Of a DNA stretch of 64,000 nucleotides, positions 35,929 through 44,524 are shown in pieces; position 1 is the first letter of the stretch, and each line of letters opens with the position of its first letter. A program made the position numbers and the translations under genes. Where the stretch lies: the NCBI GenBank assembly GCA_963795335.1, contig CAWCHI010000007.1:1-64000 (forward strand), in the 5' to 3' direction. The notes under the pieces were generated by a model that made no database searches, was not told the origin of the DNA, and worked only from the letters and a program-made list of their open reading frames with translations. The DNA is from Trebonia sp963795335. Lineage in GTDB: Bacteria > Actinomycetota > Actinomycetes > Streptosporangiales > Streptosporangiaceae.

Positions 35929-37155
35929 TCAGGGGCCGGGGTGGGTGCGCAGCTCGCGGGCGATGGCCTCGATCCCGCGTTCCAGCTCGGCGAAACTGGT
36001 GCTGAGGGGGGACAGCCCGATGCGGATCCCGTCGGGCGGGCGGAAGTCCGGGATCACGCCCTGGCGCCACAGCGCCGCGGTGACCGCGGCGAAGCCGGGG
36101 TGGTCGACGGTGACGTGCGAGCCGCGCTCGGCTGCCGCCCGCGGACTCGCGAGCACGGCCCCGAGCGGGGCCAGCAGCTCGTCGGTGAGGGCGACGGCAT
36201 GCTCGGTCAGCGCCACTGACTTGCGCCGGACGGCGGCCAGCCCCGCCTCGTCGACGAGCTCGAGCATGTCCTTGAGCGGCTGCATGGCCAGCACCGGCGG
36301 GGTACCGGAGATGAACTGGCGGATCCCCTTGGCCGGCTGGTACTCGGCCGCCATCGCGAACGGGTCGGCCGCGCCCATCCAGCCCTGGACCGGCTGCCGC
36401 AGCTCGTCCTGGAGGGCGGCGGCGACGTAGCAGAAGGCGGGCGAGCCGGGCCCGCCGTTCAGGTACTTGTAGGTGCACCCGGCCGCGAGGTCAGCCCCGC
36501 AGGCGTCGAGCTCGACCGGCAGCGCCGCGACCGAGTGGCACAGGTCCCACAAGATCAGCGCGCCCGCCTGGTGCGTCACCGCGGTGATGGCGGCCATGTC
36601 GGCGAGGAACCCTGAGCGGTAGGCCACGTGGCTGAGCACCACCAGGGCGGTGCGCTCGCTGACCACCGCGGCGACGTCGCCCGGGCGGACCCCGGAGTCG
36701 TGCGGCGCGCTCAGGTAGCGGACGCTCAGCCCGCACTCGGCCGCGATGCCGTCGACGATGAAGCGGTCCGTCGGGAAGTTCCCCCGGTCGACGACGATCT
36801 CATCGCGGCCCGGGCGGCCGGCCACCGCGGCCCGGATCAGCTTGTACAGCACCACCGTGGTCGAGTCGGCCACCGTCACCTGGCCCGGGGCGGCCCCGAG
36901 GACGACCTCGCCCAGCCGGTCCCCCACGGTCACAGGCTCGGCCATCCAGGCCGCGTCCCAGCTGCGGATCAGTCCCCGGCCCCAGGGGCCGTTCACGAAC
37001 GCGGCCAGCCGCTCGCCGGTCACCGCCAGCGGGCGCCCGAGCGAGTTGCCGTCCAGGTAGGCGGCGACCGACGGGTCGTCGGCGGCCACGAACCGGCCGC
37101 GGAACCGGGCCAGCGGGTCAGCCGCGTCCAGCTGGCGGGCGAGGGCGATGCTCAT
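35929..37155 (-). CDS. kynU: Kynureninase
   Basis: The 408-aa PLP enzyme starts MSIALARQLDAADPLARFRG. It has YLDGNSLGRPLAVTGERLAA, VADSTTVVLYKLIRAAVAGR, GNFPTDRFIVDGIAAE, LVVLSHVAYRSGFLADMAAI, ILWDLCHSVAALPVELD and the cofactor-lysine motif CTYKYLNGGPGSPAF (Lys about residue 229). The end has GIRIGLSPLSTSFAELERGI. It cleaves kynurenine to anthranilate plus alanine (or hydroxykynurenine to 3-hydroxyanthranilate). No other tryptophan-catabolic genes are next to it. It is convergent with the kinase (10 bp between stops). Confidence 0.95.
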   Translation of the reverse strand: MSIALARQLDAADPLARFRGRFVAADDPSVAAYLDGNSLGRPLAVTGERLAAFVNGPWGRGLIRSWDAAWMAEPVTVGDRLGEVVLGAAPGQVTVADSTTVVLYKLIRAAVAGRPGRDEIVVDRGNFPTDRFIVDGIAAECGLSVRYLSAPHDSGVRPGDVAAVVSERTALVVLSHVAYRSGFLADMAAITAVTHQAGALILWDLCHSVAALPVELDACGADLAAGCTYKYLNGGPGSPAFCYVAAALQDELRQPVQGWMGAADPFAMAAEYQPAKGIRQFISGTPPVLAMQPLKDMLELVDEAGLAAVRRKSVALTEHAVALTDELLAPLGAVLASPRAAAERGSHVTVDHPGFAAVTAALWRQGVIPDFRPPDGIRIGLSPLSTSFAELERGIEAIARELRTHPGP

Positions 37156-37300
37156 CGTGCGATTCCGATCTTGTCGCGGGCGTTTCCCGGACAGCCAGCC
37201 TAAGCGCACCCCTCTGCGCCAGCCCCTGGTCCCCTGGAAGTTTGCTGCACGATGCCCGTTTTTCACCGGTTCTTCACTAACCGGACGCAGCCTCCGGAGC

Positions 37301-38440
37301 ATGGTCCCTGTCATCCGCCGCCGCCTTGACAACGTCGACGCCATGCGCCCGGTGAAACAGGCGGGCGTGGTCAGCACCCACTCGGTGCTGTTGTTCGCGC
37401 CTGCGGCCGCCAGCGTGAGCTCGGGCGCGGTGGTGCTGCTGCTGCACGTGTCGCGGGAGGGTTTCTTCTTCGTCTCCGCCTGCATGCTCAGCTACGCCTA
37501 CCGGGACCTGCACCGGGGCGGCCTGCGCCGCTACTACGGGCGGCGATTCGCCTCGGTCGGGGTCCCGTACCTGTGCTGGACGCTGGTCTACTTCTTTTTC
37601 CTGATGCCGACGGCGCACTACACGGGGGCAGCGGCGGCGCTGCGGGGCCTCGCCGCGATGGCCGCGACGGGCTACTACCAGCTCTACTTCCTGGTCGTGA
37701 TCATGCAGTTCTACGTGGTGTTCCCGCTGGTGGGGGCGCTGCTGCAGCGCACCGCGGGACACCACCGGCTGCTCCTGGCGGCGTCGGCCGCCGTCCAGGT
37801 GGCGCTGTGCGTGCTCGCGCACTGGCAGCTGCTGCCGCCGGTCATGCAGCGCTACGTCCAGCAGGACGCCCTGAGCTACCAGCTCTACCTGGTGGCCGGC
37901 TGTGTCACCGCTTATCACCTGGAGCAGGCGGACGCCTGGGTGCGCCGGCACTGGCGGCTGGTGCTGGCGCTGACGGCAGCGGCCGCGCTGGCGGCCGAGG
38001 GCGTCTACTTCCTGTCCTCCTACGGCGTCACCAGCGCGCTCGGGTCGGGCGATGACGCCTTCCAGCCGAGCGTGATCCCGTTCAACCTGGGCGCGATCGC
38101 CTGCGGCTACCTGGCCGGGACGGCCCTGGTGCGGCCGGGCCGGTCGCGGGCCACCCGGGCCGCGGTGCAGGCCGGCGTGGACGACGCCTACGGCATCTAC
38201 CTGTCGCACATGCTGGTGCTGACCGCGCTGGGCTGGCTCGGCTGGGGCAACCTGACCGCAACGGTGCCCTGGCCGCTGCTGTGCGCGGCGGCGGTGGCGA
38301 TCGTCGCCGTCATCTGCGTGCCGCTGACCGCGCTGCTGGCGCGCACCCCGCTGGCAGCAGCGCTGACCGGACGCCGGCGGGTCCGCTGGCGCCGGGCCGG
38401 GCCTGCGGCCGGGCTGGCAACGTCACCCGGCCCGGCCTGA
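37301..38440 (+). CDS. Acyltransferase-3 family integral membrane protein
   Basis: From ATG 37301 (GGAG just upstream) it reads MVPVIRRRLDNVDAMRPVKQ, then SREGFFFVSACMLSYAYRDL, YYGRRFASVGVPYLCWTLVY, YQLYFLVVIMQFYVVFPLVG and DAYGIYLSHMLVLTALGWLG. About ten membrane helices and the RR...vPY..W motif are typical of acyltransferase 3 (OatA/NodX-like). The usual catalytic N-terminal H is represented by STHSVLLFAP. It transfers acetyl or similar groups to a glycan or secondary metabolite, target unknown. ATG 37343 is an alternative start. Confidence 0.85.
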   Translation: MVPVIRRRLDNVDAMRPVKQAGVVSTHSVLLFAPAAASVSSGAVVLLLHVSREGFFFVSACMLSYAYRDLHRGGLRRYYGRRFASVGVPYLCWTLVYFFFLMPTAHYTGAAAALRGLAAMAATGYYQLYFLVVIMQFYVVFPLVGALLQRTAGHHRLLLAASAAVQVALCVLAHWQLLPPVMQRYVQQDALSYQLYLVAGCVTAYHLEQADAWVRRHWRLVLALTAAAALAAEGVYFLSSYGVTSALGSGDDAFQPSVIPFNLGAIACGYLAGTALVRPGRSRATRAAVQAGVDDAYGIYLSHMLVLTALGWLGWGNLTATVPWPLLCAAAVAIVAVICVPLTALLARTPLAAALTGRRRVRWRRAGPAAGLATSPGPA

Positions 38441-38489
38441 CGATGCCCCCGGCGCTCCCGGCCGGCCGCCCCGGAAAGCCAAACCGCGG

Positions 38490-38933
38490 TCAGCCGGCCG
38501 CCGGCAGCGCGTTCAGCACCGCGGTGAGCTGCCGCTCGGTGTCGCCCGCGACCTTCTCGAAGATCAGCTTCATGGCCGGCGCCAGCAGGGCCGCGGCGCC
38601 GTGCATCTTCAGGTCGGCCCGGTAGGTGACGCTGCTGCCGGCGCCGTCGGGCCGCACCGTGATCGTGTCGGTCGAGGTCGCGCCCTTGTTCTGGCCGATG
38701 AAGACGATCGTGTCGCCGGTGAGCCGGTGCAGCGTGTAGGTCAGCTCGGTGGTGACCCCGGCCACCTTCGAGACGTTATGCCAGACGGCACCGACCGCGA
38801 CCGGGCCGGGGTCGGTGCGGGTGCAGCTGACGGTGCCCGGGTCCCACTGCTCGGCATGGCTGAAGTCGGCCAGGTAGCCGACGACGGCCGCCGGGGCCGG
38901 GTCGACCCGGAACGTGCGGCTGACGGCGGGCAC
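38490..38933 (-). CDS. SRPBCC (START-like) family protein
   Basis: The product of about 147 aa starts VPAVSRTFRVDPAPAAVVGY from GTG 38933. It continues LADFSHAEQWDPGTVSCTRT, VGAVWHNVSKVAGVTTELTY, DTIVFIGQNKGATSTDTITV and VTYRADLKMHGAAALLAPAM, then LIFEKVAGDTERQLTAVLNA. This is the helix-grip fold of polyketide-cyclase/dehydrase-like ligand-binding proteins. It is directly downstream of a hypothetical gene. A fusion with it cannot be ruled out because of frameshifts in between. Confidence 0.82.
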   Translation of the reverse strand: MPAVSRTFRVDPAPAAVVGYLADFSHAEQWDPGTVSCTRTDPGPVAVGAVWHNVSKVAGVTTELTYTLHRLTGDTIVFIGQNKGATSTDTITVRPDGAGSSVTYRADLKMHGAAALLAPAMKLIFEKVAGDTERQLTAVLNALPAAG

Positions 38934-38934
38934 C

Positions 38935-39464
38935 TCCAGGCGCTCCGCTCGCGCACGACCCGCTCGGCCGCGCTGACCCGCAACCCCTCCATGACGTCCT
39001 CCTGGCGGGAAGCACGCTCGAGCAGCGCGTCGAGGCGGGCGGCGTCGAGTCGCGGGTCGGTCTCGGCCAGCAACCGCAGCGTCCGCCAGCCGGCCGCCTT
39101 GCCCGTCACGCCGAGGCGCAGGACCTCGGTCTCCTCCAGGTCGCTGAGCGGGGACCGGCTCACCAGGTGCCCGTTCAGCTTCAGCCGCCCGGCCTGGGTC
39201 GCCGGCCCAAGCGCCGAACACCTTGTAGCCGCGGACCCGGATGCCGAGGACGGACATGATCGCCACCAGCGCGCTCCGGTCGGCCGCGATCTCGGCCGCC
39301 AGCTGGCGCAGGACAGCGGCCCGTTCCGAGCCGGGCTCGGCCGCCGCCACCATCCGCCGGGCGAGCCCGGTCCCGGCGGTCGCCCCGGCCAGGTGGTCGT
39401 TCAGGTAGATGCCCAGCAGGTCGGGGTGGACGAGCTGGGCCGTCGTAGCTGTCTTGGTCGTCAT
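38935..39464 (-). CDS. Hypothetical helical actinobacterial protein, frameshifted
   Basis: ATG 39464 begins MTTKTATTAQLVHPDLLGIY, then LNDHLAGATAGTGLARRMVA, AVLRQLAAEIAADRSALVAI and LGIRVRGYKVFGAWA. A frame change near 39200 gives RLKLNGHLVSRSPLSDLEET, VLRLGVTGKAAGWRTLRLLA and RLDALLERASRQEDVM. The pattern is an all-helical protein of about 175 aa, found in many actinomycetes without known function. The first half recalls a ferritin-like bundle, but no metal ligands are evident. The exact 3' end is uncertain because of a second frame change near 38955. Confidence 0.6.
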
Positions 39465-39483
39465 CGGTTCCTGCTGCCCGTTT

Positions 39484-40401
39484 TCAGCCCGCTGAATCAG
39501 CCAGGCGCTCGTAGACCGGGGCGAGGAGGTCGCGCAGCGGCTGGCCGCGGACCTCGACCGGGGGCGGCTCGGACAGCCGTAGCAGCAGGTCGGGCGGGGC
39601 CGACGGGCTGCGCGGAAGCGCGAGCAGCCGGGCCGGGCTCAGCCCCGGGGACCAGAACGCGGCCGGGTCGTCCGCCGCCGCAGTGGCCGTCACACCGGCC
39701 AGCGCGGCCAGGGCCGGGCTGTCGCCGGGAGCGCTGTGGCCAGGGGCAGTGTTGCCAGGGGCAGTGTTGCCAGAGGCGCTGGGGGCAGGCGGGGCGGCCG
39801 GCGGGCGGCCGCGCAGCGCGGTCAGCAGCTCGGCCCGTTCCCGCCCGCGCCAGGCCAGCAGCGCGAACGGGTCGTCGTCGAACGCCTCGGCCAGCACGTA
39901 GCAGACCGCCGCCAGGTGCTTGCACGGCACTCCCCAGTCGGGGCAGTTGCAGCTCATCGTGAGGTCAGCCGCCGTCTGCGGGAACAGCGGGGTGCCGCAG
40001 GAGGCGAACACCTCCTCGATCTCGGCCGGCATCTCACCCGCCAGCAGGCGCGCCCGGAACAGGGCCTGCGACTTCAGCCGGGCCTCGACCTTCTGCCACT
40101 GGGCGCCGGTGAGCGGGCGCACGGTGAGCGCCACCCGGTAGGCGTCCGGGCGCGAGCCCTGCACCCGCGCGGTGACCTTGCCCGCCGCCAGGGTGAACTC
40201 GATGACCTGCCCGCGCCGGGCGTAGCTGCGGCCGCGCTGCAGCCGGCTGGCCATCCCGTAGGAGTCGAGCACGGCGATGAACCGCCGCGACCACCACTGC
40301 TCGCCGATCGCCCCGCGCCTGCTGCGGGCCCGGACGCCGCCCTCGACCGCGATCGGCCCGGACGACTCGTACTCCCACCAGGGGCGGCTCGGCGGGCTCA
40401 T
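39484..40401 (-). CDS. SWIM zinc-finger protein
   Basis: The 305-aa protein starts MSPPSRPWWEYESSGPIAVE. It has AIGEQWWSRRFIAVLDSYGM, RLQRGRSYARRGQVIEFTLA and the SWIM motif SCNCPDWGVPCKHLAAVCYV (C-x-C-xn-C-x-H). A short repeat GNTAPGNTAPGHSAPG marks the linker before the C-terminal helix block. SWIM proteins of this type are commonly encoded beside SNF2 helicases and probably bind DNA or protein partners of the motor. It is downstream of the SNF2 gene, linked through an 81-bp mini-ORF that overlaps both. Confidence 0.9.
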   Translation of the reverse strand: MSPPSRPWWEYESSGPIAVEGGVRARSRRGAIGEQWWSRRFIAVLDSYGMASRLQRGRSYARRGQVIEFTLAAGKVTARVQGSRPDAYRVALTVRPLTGAQWQKVEARLKSQALFRARLLAGEMPAEIEEVFASCGTPLFPQTAADLTMSCNCPDWGVPCKHLAAVCYVLAEAFDDDPFALLAWRGRERAELLTALRGRPPAAPPAPSASGNTAPGNTAPGHSAPGDSPALAALAGVTATAAADDPAAFWSPGLSPARLLALPRSPSAPPDLLLRLSEPPPVEVRGQPLRDLLAPVYERLADSAG

Positions 40402-40478
40402 GAGCCCTCCTCGCTGGCGCTCGCCGGCCGCATTCGCGGGGGCACTGTGCTTACTGGTTCGCTCGCACGCTCGCTCAT
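40398..40478 (-). CDS. 26-residue mini-ORF bridging SNF2 and SWIM genes
   Basis: Its ATG (40478-40476) overlaps the SNF2 stop as ATGA. Its own stop (40400-40398) overlaps the SWIM ATG, again as ATGA. The sequence is MSERASEPVSTVPPRMRPAS plus a short acidic tail. It could be a real peptide, or simply a coupling device that carries ribosomes from one gene to the next. Confidence 0.4.
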   Translation of the reverse strand: MSERASEPVSTVPPRMRPASASEEGS

Positions 40479-43400
40479 GCCGACACCGCCTCGGGTGACA
40501 GCGTGAGCACCTCGCGCAGCGCGGTCGTGGACAGCTCGGTCAGCCAGCTCTCGCCGGTGCCGACGATCTGCTCGGCGAGCGCCTTCTTCTGCTCGATCAT
40601 CGCGTCGATCCGCTCCTCGAGCGTGCCCACGCAGACGAACTTGCGGACCTGGACGTCGCGCCGCTGGCCGATGCGGAAGGCCCGGTCGGTCGCCTGGTCC
40701 TCGACGGCCGGGTTCCACCAGCGGTCGACGTGGACGACGTGGTTCGCCGCGGTCAGGTTCAGGCCGGTGCCGCCCGCCTTGAGCGAGAGCAGGAACAGCA
40801 TCGGCTCGTCCGCCTCCTGGAACCGGGCGACCATCGCGTCGCGCTGCTTGCGGGGGGTGCCGCCGTGCAGGAACAGCACCGGGACGCCGGTCCGGGCGGC
40901 CAGGTACGGCTGCAGCATCCGGCCGAACTCGGCGTACTGGGTGAACAGCAGCGCCTTGTCGCCGTCGGCCGCGATCTCCTCGCCCAGCGTTTCCAGCCGG
41001 TCGAGCTTGCCCGACCGGCCCTCCAGCCGCGAGCCGTCGCCCAGCAGGTGGGCCGGGTGGTTGCAGACCTGCTTGAGCCGGGCCATGGTGGCCAGCACCA
41101 GCCCGCGGCGGCCGATGTCGCTGTCCGCGCCGTCGATCCGGGCGAGCATGTCGTTCACCGTCGCCTCGTACAGGCTGGCCTGCTCGGCGGTCAGGTTGCA
41201 CCAGACCTTCATCTCCTGCTTGGCGGGCAGGTCGGTGATGATCGTCCGGTCCGTCTTCAGCCGCCGCAGCACGAACGGCTGGGTGACCTGGCGCAGCCGC
41301 CGGGCGGCTTCCTCCGACCCGTGCCGCTCGATCGGGACCGCGTAGGCGTCGCGGAACGCCTTGGCCGAGCCGAGCATGCCCGGGTTGGCGAAGTCCATGA
41401 TCGACCACAGCTCGGACAGCTGGTTTTCCACCGGCGTGCCGGTCAGCGCGATCCGGGACGCGGCCGGCAGCGCGCGGACGGCCTTGGCCTGCTGGCTCAG
41501 GTGGTTCTTGATCGCCTGGGCCTCGTCGCACACCACCCGCGCCCAGCGCACCGCCGCCAGCGCCGCGAGGTCGCGCGCCACCGTCTGGTAGGTGGTGATG
41601 ACCAGGTCGGCCGCCCCCAGCGCGGAGGTCAGCTCGTCCCCGGCCAGCCGGGCGGCCCCGTGGTGCACGTGCACCCGTAGGCCGGGGGTGAACCGCTCCG
41701 CCTCCCGCTGCCAGTTGCCGGTGAGCGACATCGGGCAGATCAGCAGGGTCGGACCGCCCTCATCAGCCCGAACGGGAGCTTCGTGCTCCGTCCCGCCGGA
41801 GATCAACAAGGACAGCAGCTGGACGGTCTTGCCCAGGCCCATGTCGTCGGCCAGCACCGCGCCGACCCCGAGGCGGCCGAGGAACGCCAGCCATGACAGA
41901 CCGCGCTGCTGGTAGGGCCGCAGCGTGCCGTGGAAGCCGTCCGGGGTGCCAGCCGGGGCCAGGCGCTCGTCGGCCTGGCCCGACAGCAGGTCGCCGAGCC
42001 AGCCGTCGGCGTCCACCTCGGCAGCGGCAGCCCGCTGCCGTCGTCGCCCGCCAGCGCCACCGCGAGCACGTCGCCCGCGGTCATGGTGCCCGACCGTTCC
42101 CGCTCGAGGAACTTCAGCGCCGCCTTGAGGTGATGGTCGTCCAGCTCGACCCACTGGCCGCGGACCCGCACCAGCGGCGCCTTCAGCCGGGCCAGCTCGG
42201 CCAGCTCCCCGGCCGACAGCATGTCGTCGCCGATGGCCAGGTCGTAGCGGAAGTCCACCAGGTCGGCCAGGCCGAACTGGCTGGACCGGGTCGACGCGGG
42301 CGCGCTGGCGGACGAGCGGGCGGTCAGCTTCAGCTTGAGCCGGGTGCGGCGGGCCCAGTCCGGCAGCAGCACACCGAACCCGGCCCCGGACAGCAGCGGC
42401 GCCGTCTCCCGGAGGAAGCCGAGCGCGCCCGTGGTGTCGAGCTCGACCCGGTCGGGGGCGGCCGCCCGGAGCGCGCCGTCGAGGGCCGGGAACAGCCGGG
42501 CGGCGCTCCCCAGCCCGGCCAGGAGTTCCTCCTCGGGATGGCTGGCGTCCCCGGCTCCGGGCCGGCCAGCCAGCCGTCGCCTTCCCCGGCCCAGATGTCG
42601 GCGGCCGGCAGCATCAGGCTCGGGTCGTCGGCCGACTGCAGCGAGAACTCGACCCGCCAGGGCGCGGGGGGCGGCCCGGGCGGGCCAGCCGCGGGCAGGT
42701 CACCGGCCGGAAGCTCGCCCGGCGGGGGCTCGTCGGGTGGCGGCTCGACCAGCCGGAAGCAGGTGCGGACGGCGCCCGCCGGGATCGCGGCCGACGCCAG
42801 CCAGCCCGCGAACGCGGCCGACAGGGCCGCCGCCTCGTGCTCCTCCCCGGGGGCGAGGACAACGGTGGCCTCCGGCCCGGTCAGGGCGGCCAGCATCCGT
42901 TCGGTCAGCTGGGTCCGGGCTGGGCGGCGGCCCTTGCGCACGGGCAGCACCGGCTCCGGCAGCCGCGCGCGGACCGCCGCGTCGGTCAGCCCGTCGAGCA
43001 CCTCCGCCAGCAGCGGGCAGGCCGCCAGGTCGTGACCGGCCGTGACCACGGGCGGCAGCGCCCCGGCCAGCTCGCGGGCGTAGCGGGCGTCGGCCGGGGC
43101 CAGCACCGGCCGCCAGCGGGCCGCGTACCCGCCGTCGCCGTCGCCGACGAAGGCGGGCAGCGCCCGGCCGCGGGCCGCCAGGTCGGCCGCGAAGCGGGCG
43201 GCGGCGGCCAGGTAGCCGACCTCGGCCCCGGCCGTCAGGTCGCCCGGCGGCAGGCTGGCCAGGGCGGCCAGCAACGCGCCGGCCAGCGGCAACTCGACCG
43301 CCAGGGCCGGAACCCGCCAGCCGGCCAGGGACGGCCGCCGGGCCCTCCCGTCCGGCTCCGCCCACTCCGGGCGGAGCAGCGGCGGGGAGGCCAGCGGGCC

Positions 43401-43646
43401 GTCGGCGGCGGACGGCAGCCGCAGCGTGAGCTCATCGTCGACCGCGTCCAGGACCGCGTCCGCGATGCCCGCGCCCACGGCAGCCGCCAGGGCGGGCGCG
43501 AGCGCACCAGCCGCGGCCGCGAACGGGTGGCGGCGCGGCGCCCGCGACGGGCGGCCGCCGCGCGGCGGGGCCTGCGCGGGCAGCGCCGAGTCCTCGGCCC
43601 AGGCGTAGAGCGCGCCGTAGGCCCAGGTCCCGTGGATCACCAGCAT
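40475..43646 (-). CDS. SNF2-family DEAD/DEAH helicase, two frameshifts
   Basis: It starts MLVIHGTWAYGALYAWAEDS at ATG 43646. A long N-terminal half (about 550 aa) ends with DLVDFRYDLAIGDDMLSAGE and LKFLERERSGTMTAGDVL. The motor domain has TLRPYQQRGLSWLAFLGRLG, ADDMGLGKTVQLLSLLI, VVCDEAQAIKNHLSQQAKAV, ALTGTPVENQLSELWSIMDF, LFTQYAEFGRMLQPYLAART and DQATDRAFRIGQRRDVQVRK. One-base shifts near 42520 and 42045 are needed. The total is about 1056 aa, normal for the actinobacterial HepA/RapA-like group. It is an ATP-driven DNA or nucleoprotein translocase, in an operon with the SWIM protein. Confidence 0.93.
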
Positions 43647-43909
43647 CTCGCCCACCCCTGCCCAACGGCGGCCCGGCCCGCGCCGGGGGCCTGCCCGCCC
43701 GGCGGGAAACCGAGCGTAGCACCGGGGTACGACCAGGGACGCCCGCTGCTGAAGGCGGTGAGCCCGGCCGGCGCCATTCGCGGAAGGGCCGGAAGCGGCA
43801 CCTGAGCCACCGGGGACCGCCTGGCGGTCACGGCCGCGGTCACCGCCGGGCGGAACATCCGCCGCGCCCGGCACGTTGGAGGCAGTACCTCACCAACCTG
43901 GAGGCGGAC

Positions 43910-44173
43910 ATGAAGCCAGAGATTCACCCCGACTACCACCCGATCGTGTTCCGCGACCGGGCGGCGGACTTCGCCTTCCTCACCAAGTCCACGCTGACCA
44001 GCGAGCGCACGGTCGAGTGGGAAGACGGCAACACCTACCCGGTCGTCGACGTGGAGATCTCGTCGGCGAGCCACCCGTTCTACACCGGCAAGTCCCGCGT
44101 GGTCGACACGGCCGGCCGGGTGGAGCAGTTCCGCCGCCGCTACGGCGACAACCCCGGCGGCCGCTCGCGCTAG
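43910..44173 (+). CDS. rpmE2: 50S ribosomal protein bL31, type B (zinc-independent)
   Basis: The 87-aa protein starts MKPEIHPDYHPIVFRDRAAD after a good GGAGGCGGAC site. It contains FAFLTKSTLTSERTVEWEDG, YPVVDVEISSASHPFYTGKS and GRVEQFRRRYG. The CxxC zinc pair of type A bL31 is absent. Type B copies usually replace type A under zinc shortage and are Zur-regulated in actinomycetes. I could not identify a Zur box here. Confidence 0.95.
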   Translation: MKPEIHPDYHPIVFRDRAADFAFLTKSTLTSERTVEWEDGNTYPVVDVEISSASHPFYTGKSRVVDTAGRVEQFRRRYGDNPGGRSR

Positions 44174-44227
44174 CGGCCGGGAACGGGCCGTCACCTGCCG
44201 CGACGGCGATATTGACGTCGCGGAACT

Positions 44228-44275
44228 TGACTCCGATAAAGGAGTCACATACCTTGACTCTCATATAGGAGTCAA
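44228..44275. promoter_or_regulatory. Two palindromic operators upstream of hipBA
   Basis: TGACTCCGATAAAGGAGTCA (44228-44247) is a perfect 7-bp-arm palindrome. A second palindrome at 44254-44275 has arms TTGACTC and GAGTCAA. Their centres are 27 bp apart and the second ends 9 bp before the hipB GTG. They are the expected autoregulatory sites for the HipB-HipA complex. Confidence 0.75.
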
Positions 44276-44284
44276 GGGAGTGGC

Positions 44285-44524
44285 GTGGCCTACACGGGAA
44301 AAGTCACCAGTGCCGAGTCCCTCGGCCGCATTTTGCAGCAGGCGAGGCTGCTGTCCGGGCTCAGCCAGCGCGAACTTGCCCGGCGGCTGGGAACCACGCA
44401 AAAATATGTCTGGGAGCTGGAATCAGGTAAGCCCTCCATCGTCATGGACCGGTTGTTCGCGGCGATGCACGAGACCGGCATGGAACTGACGGCAACGATC
44501 ACGCCGCCGGACGAGCATGGCTGA
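44285..44524 (+). CDS. hipB: HipB-like antitoxin, XRE family
   Basis: GTG 44285 starts a 79-aa protein. Its HTH reads LGRILQQARLLSGLSQRELA, then RRLGTTQKYVWELESGKPSI and VMDRLFAAMHETGMELTATI, the HipB pattern including the C-terminal strand. It binds the two palindromes just upstream and neutralises HipA. It overlaps hipA by 8 bp. The spacing between operator and GTG suggests that bound HipB covers the promoter. Confidence 0.9.
   Translation: MAYTGKVTSAESLGRILQQARLLSGLSQRELARRLGTTQKYVWELESGKPSIVMDRLFAAMHETGMELTATITPPDEHG

Noticed and set aside
44150..44227. Zur box upstream of the zinc-independent bL31 or hipBA genes
   Set aside because: No AT-rich TGAnAAnnnnTTnTCA-like palindrome was found. 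The palindromes present fit HipB regulation instead.
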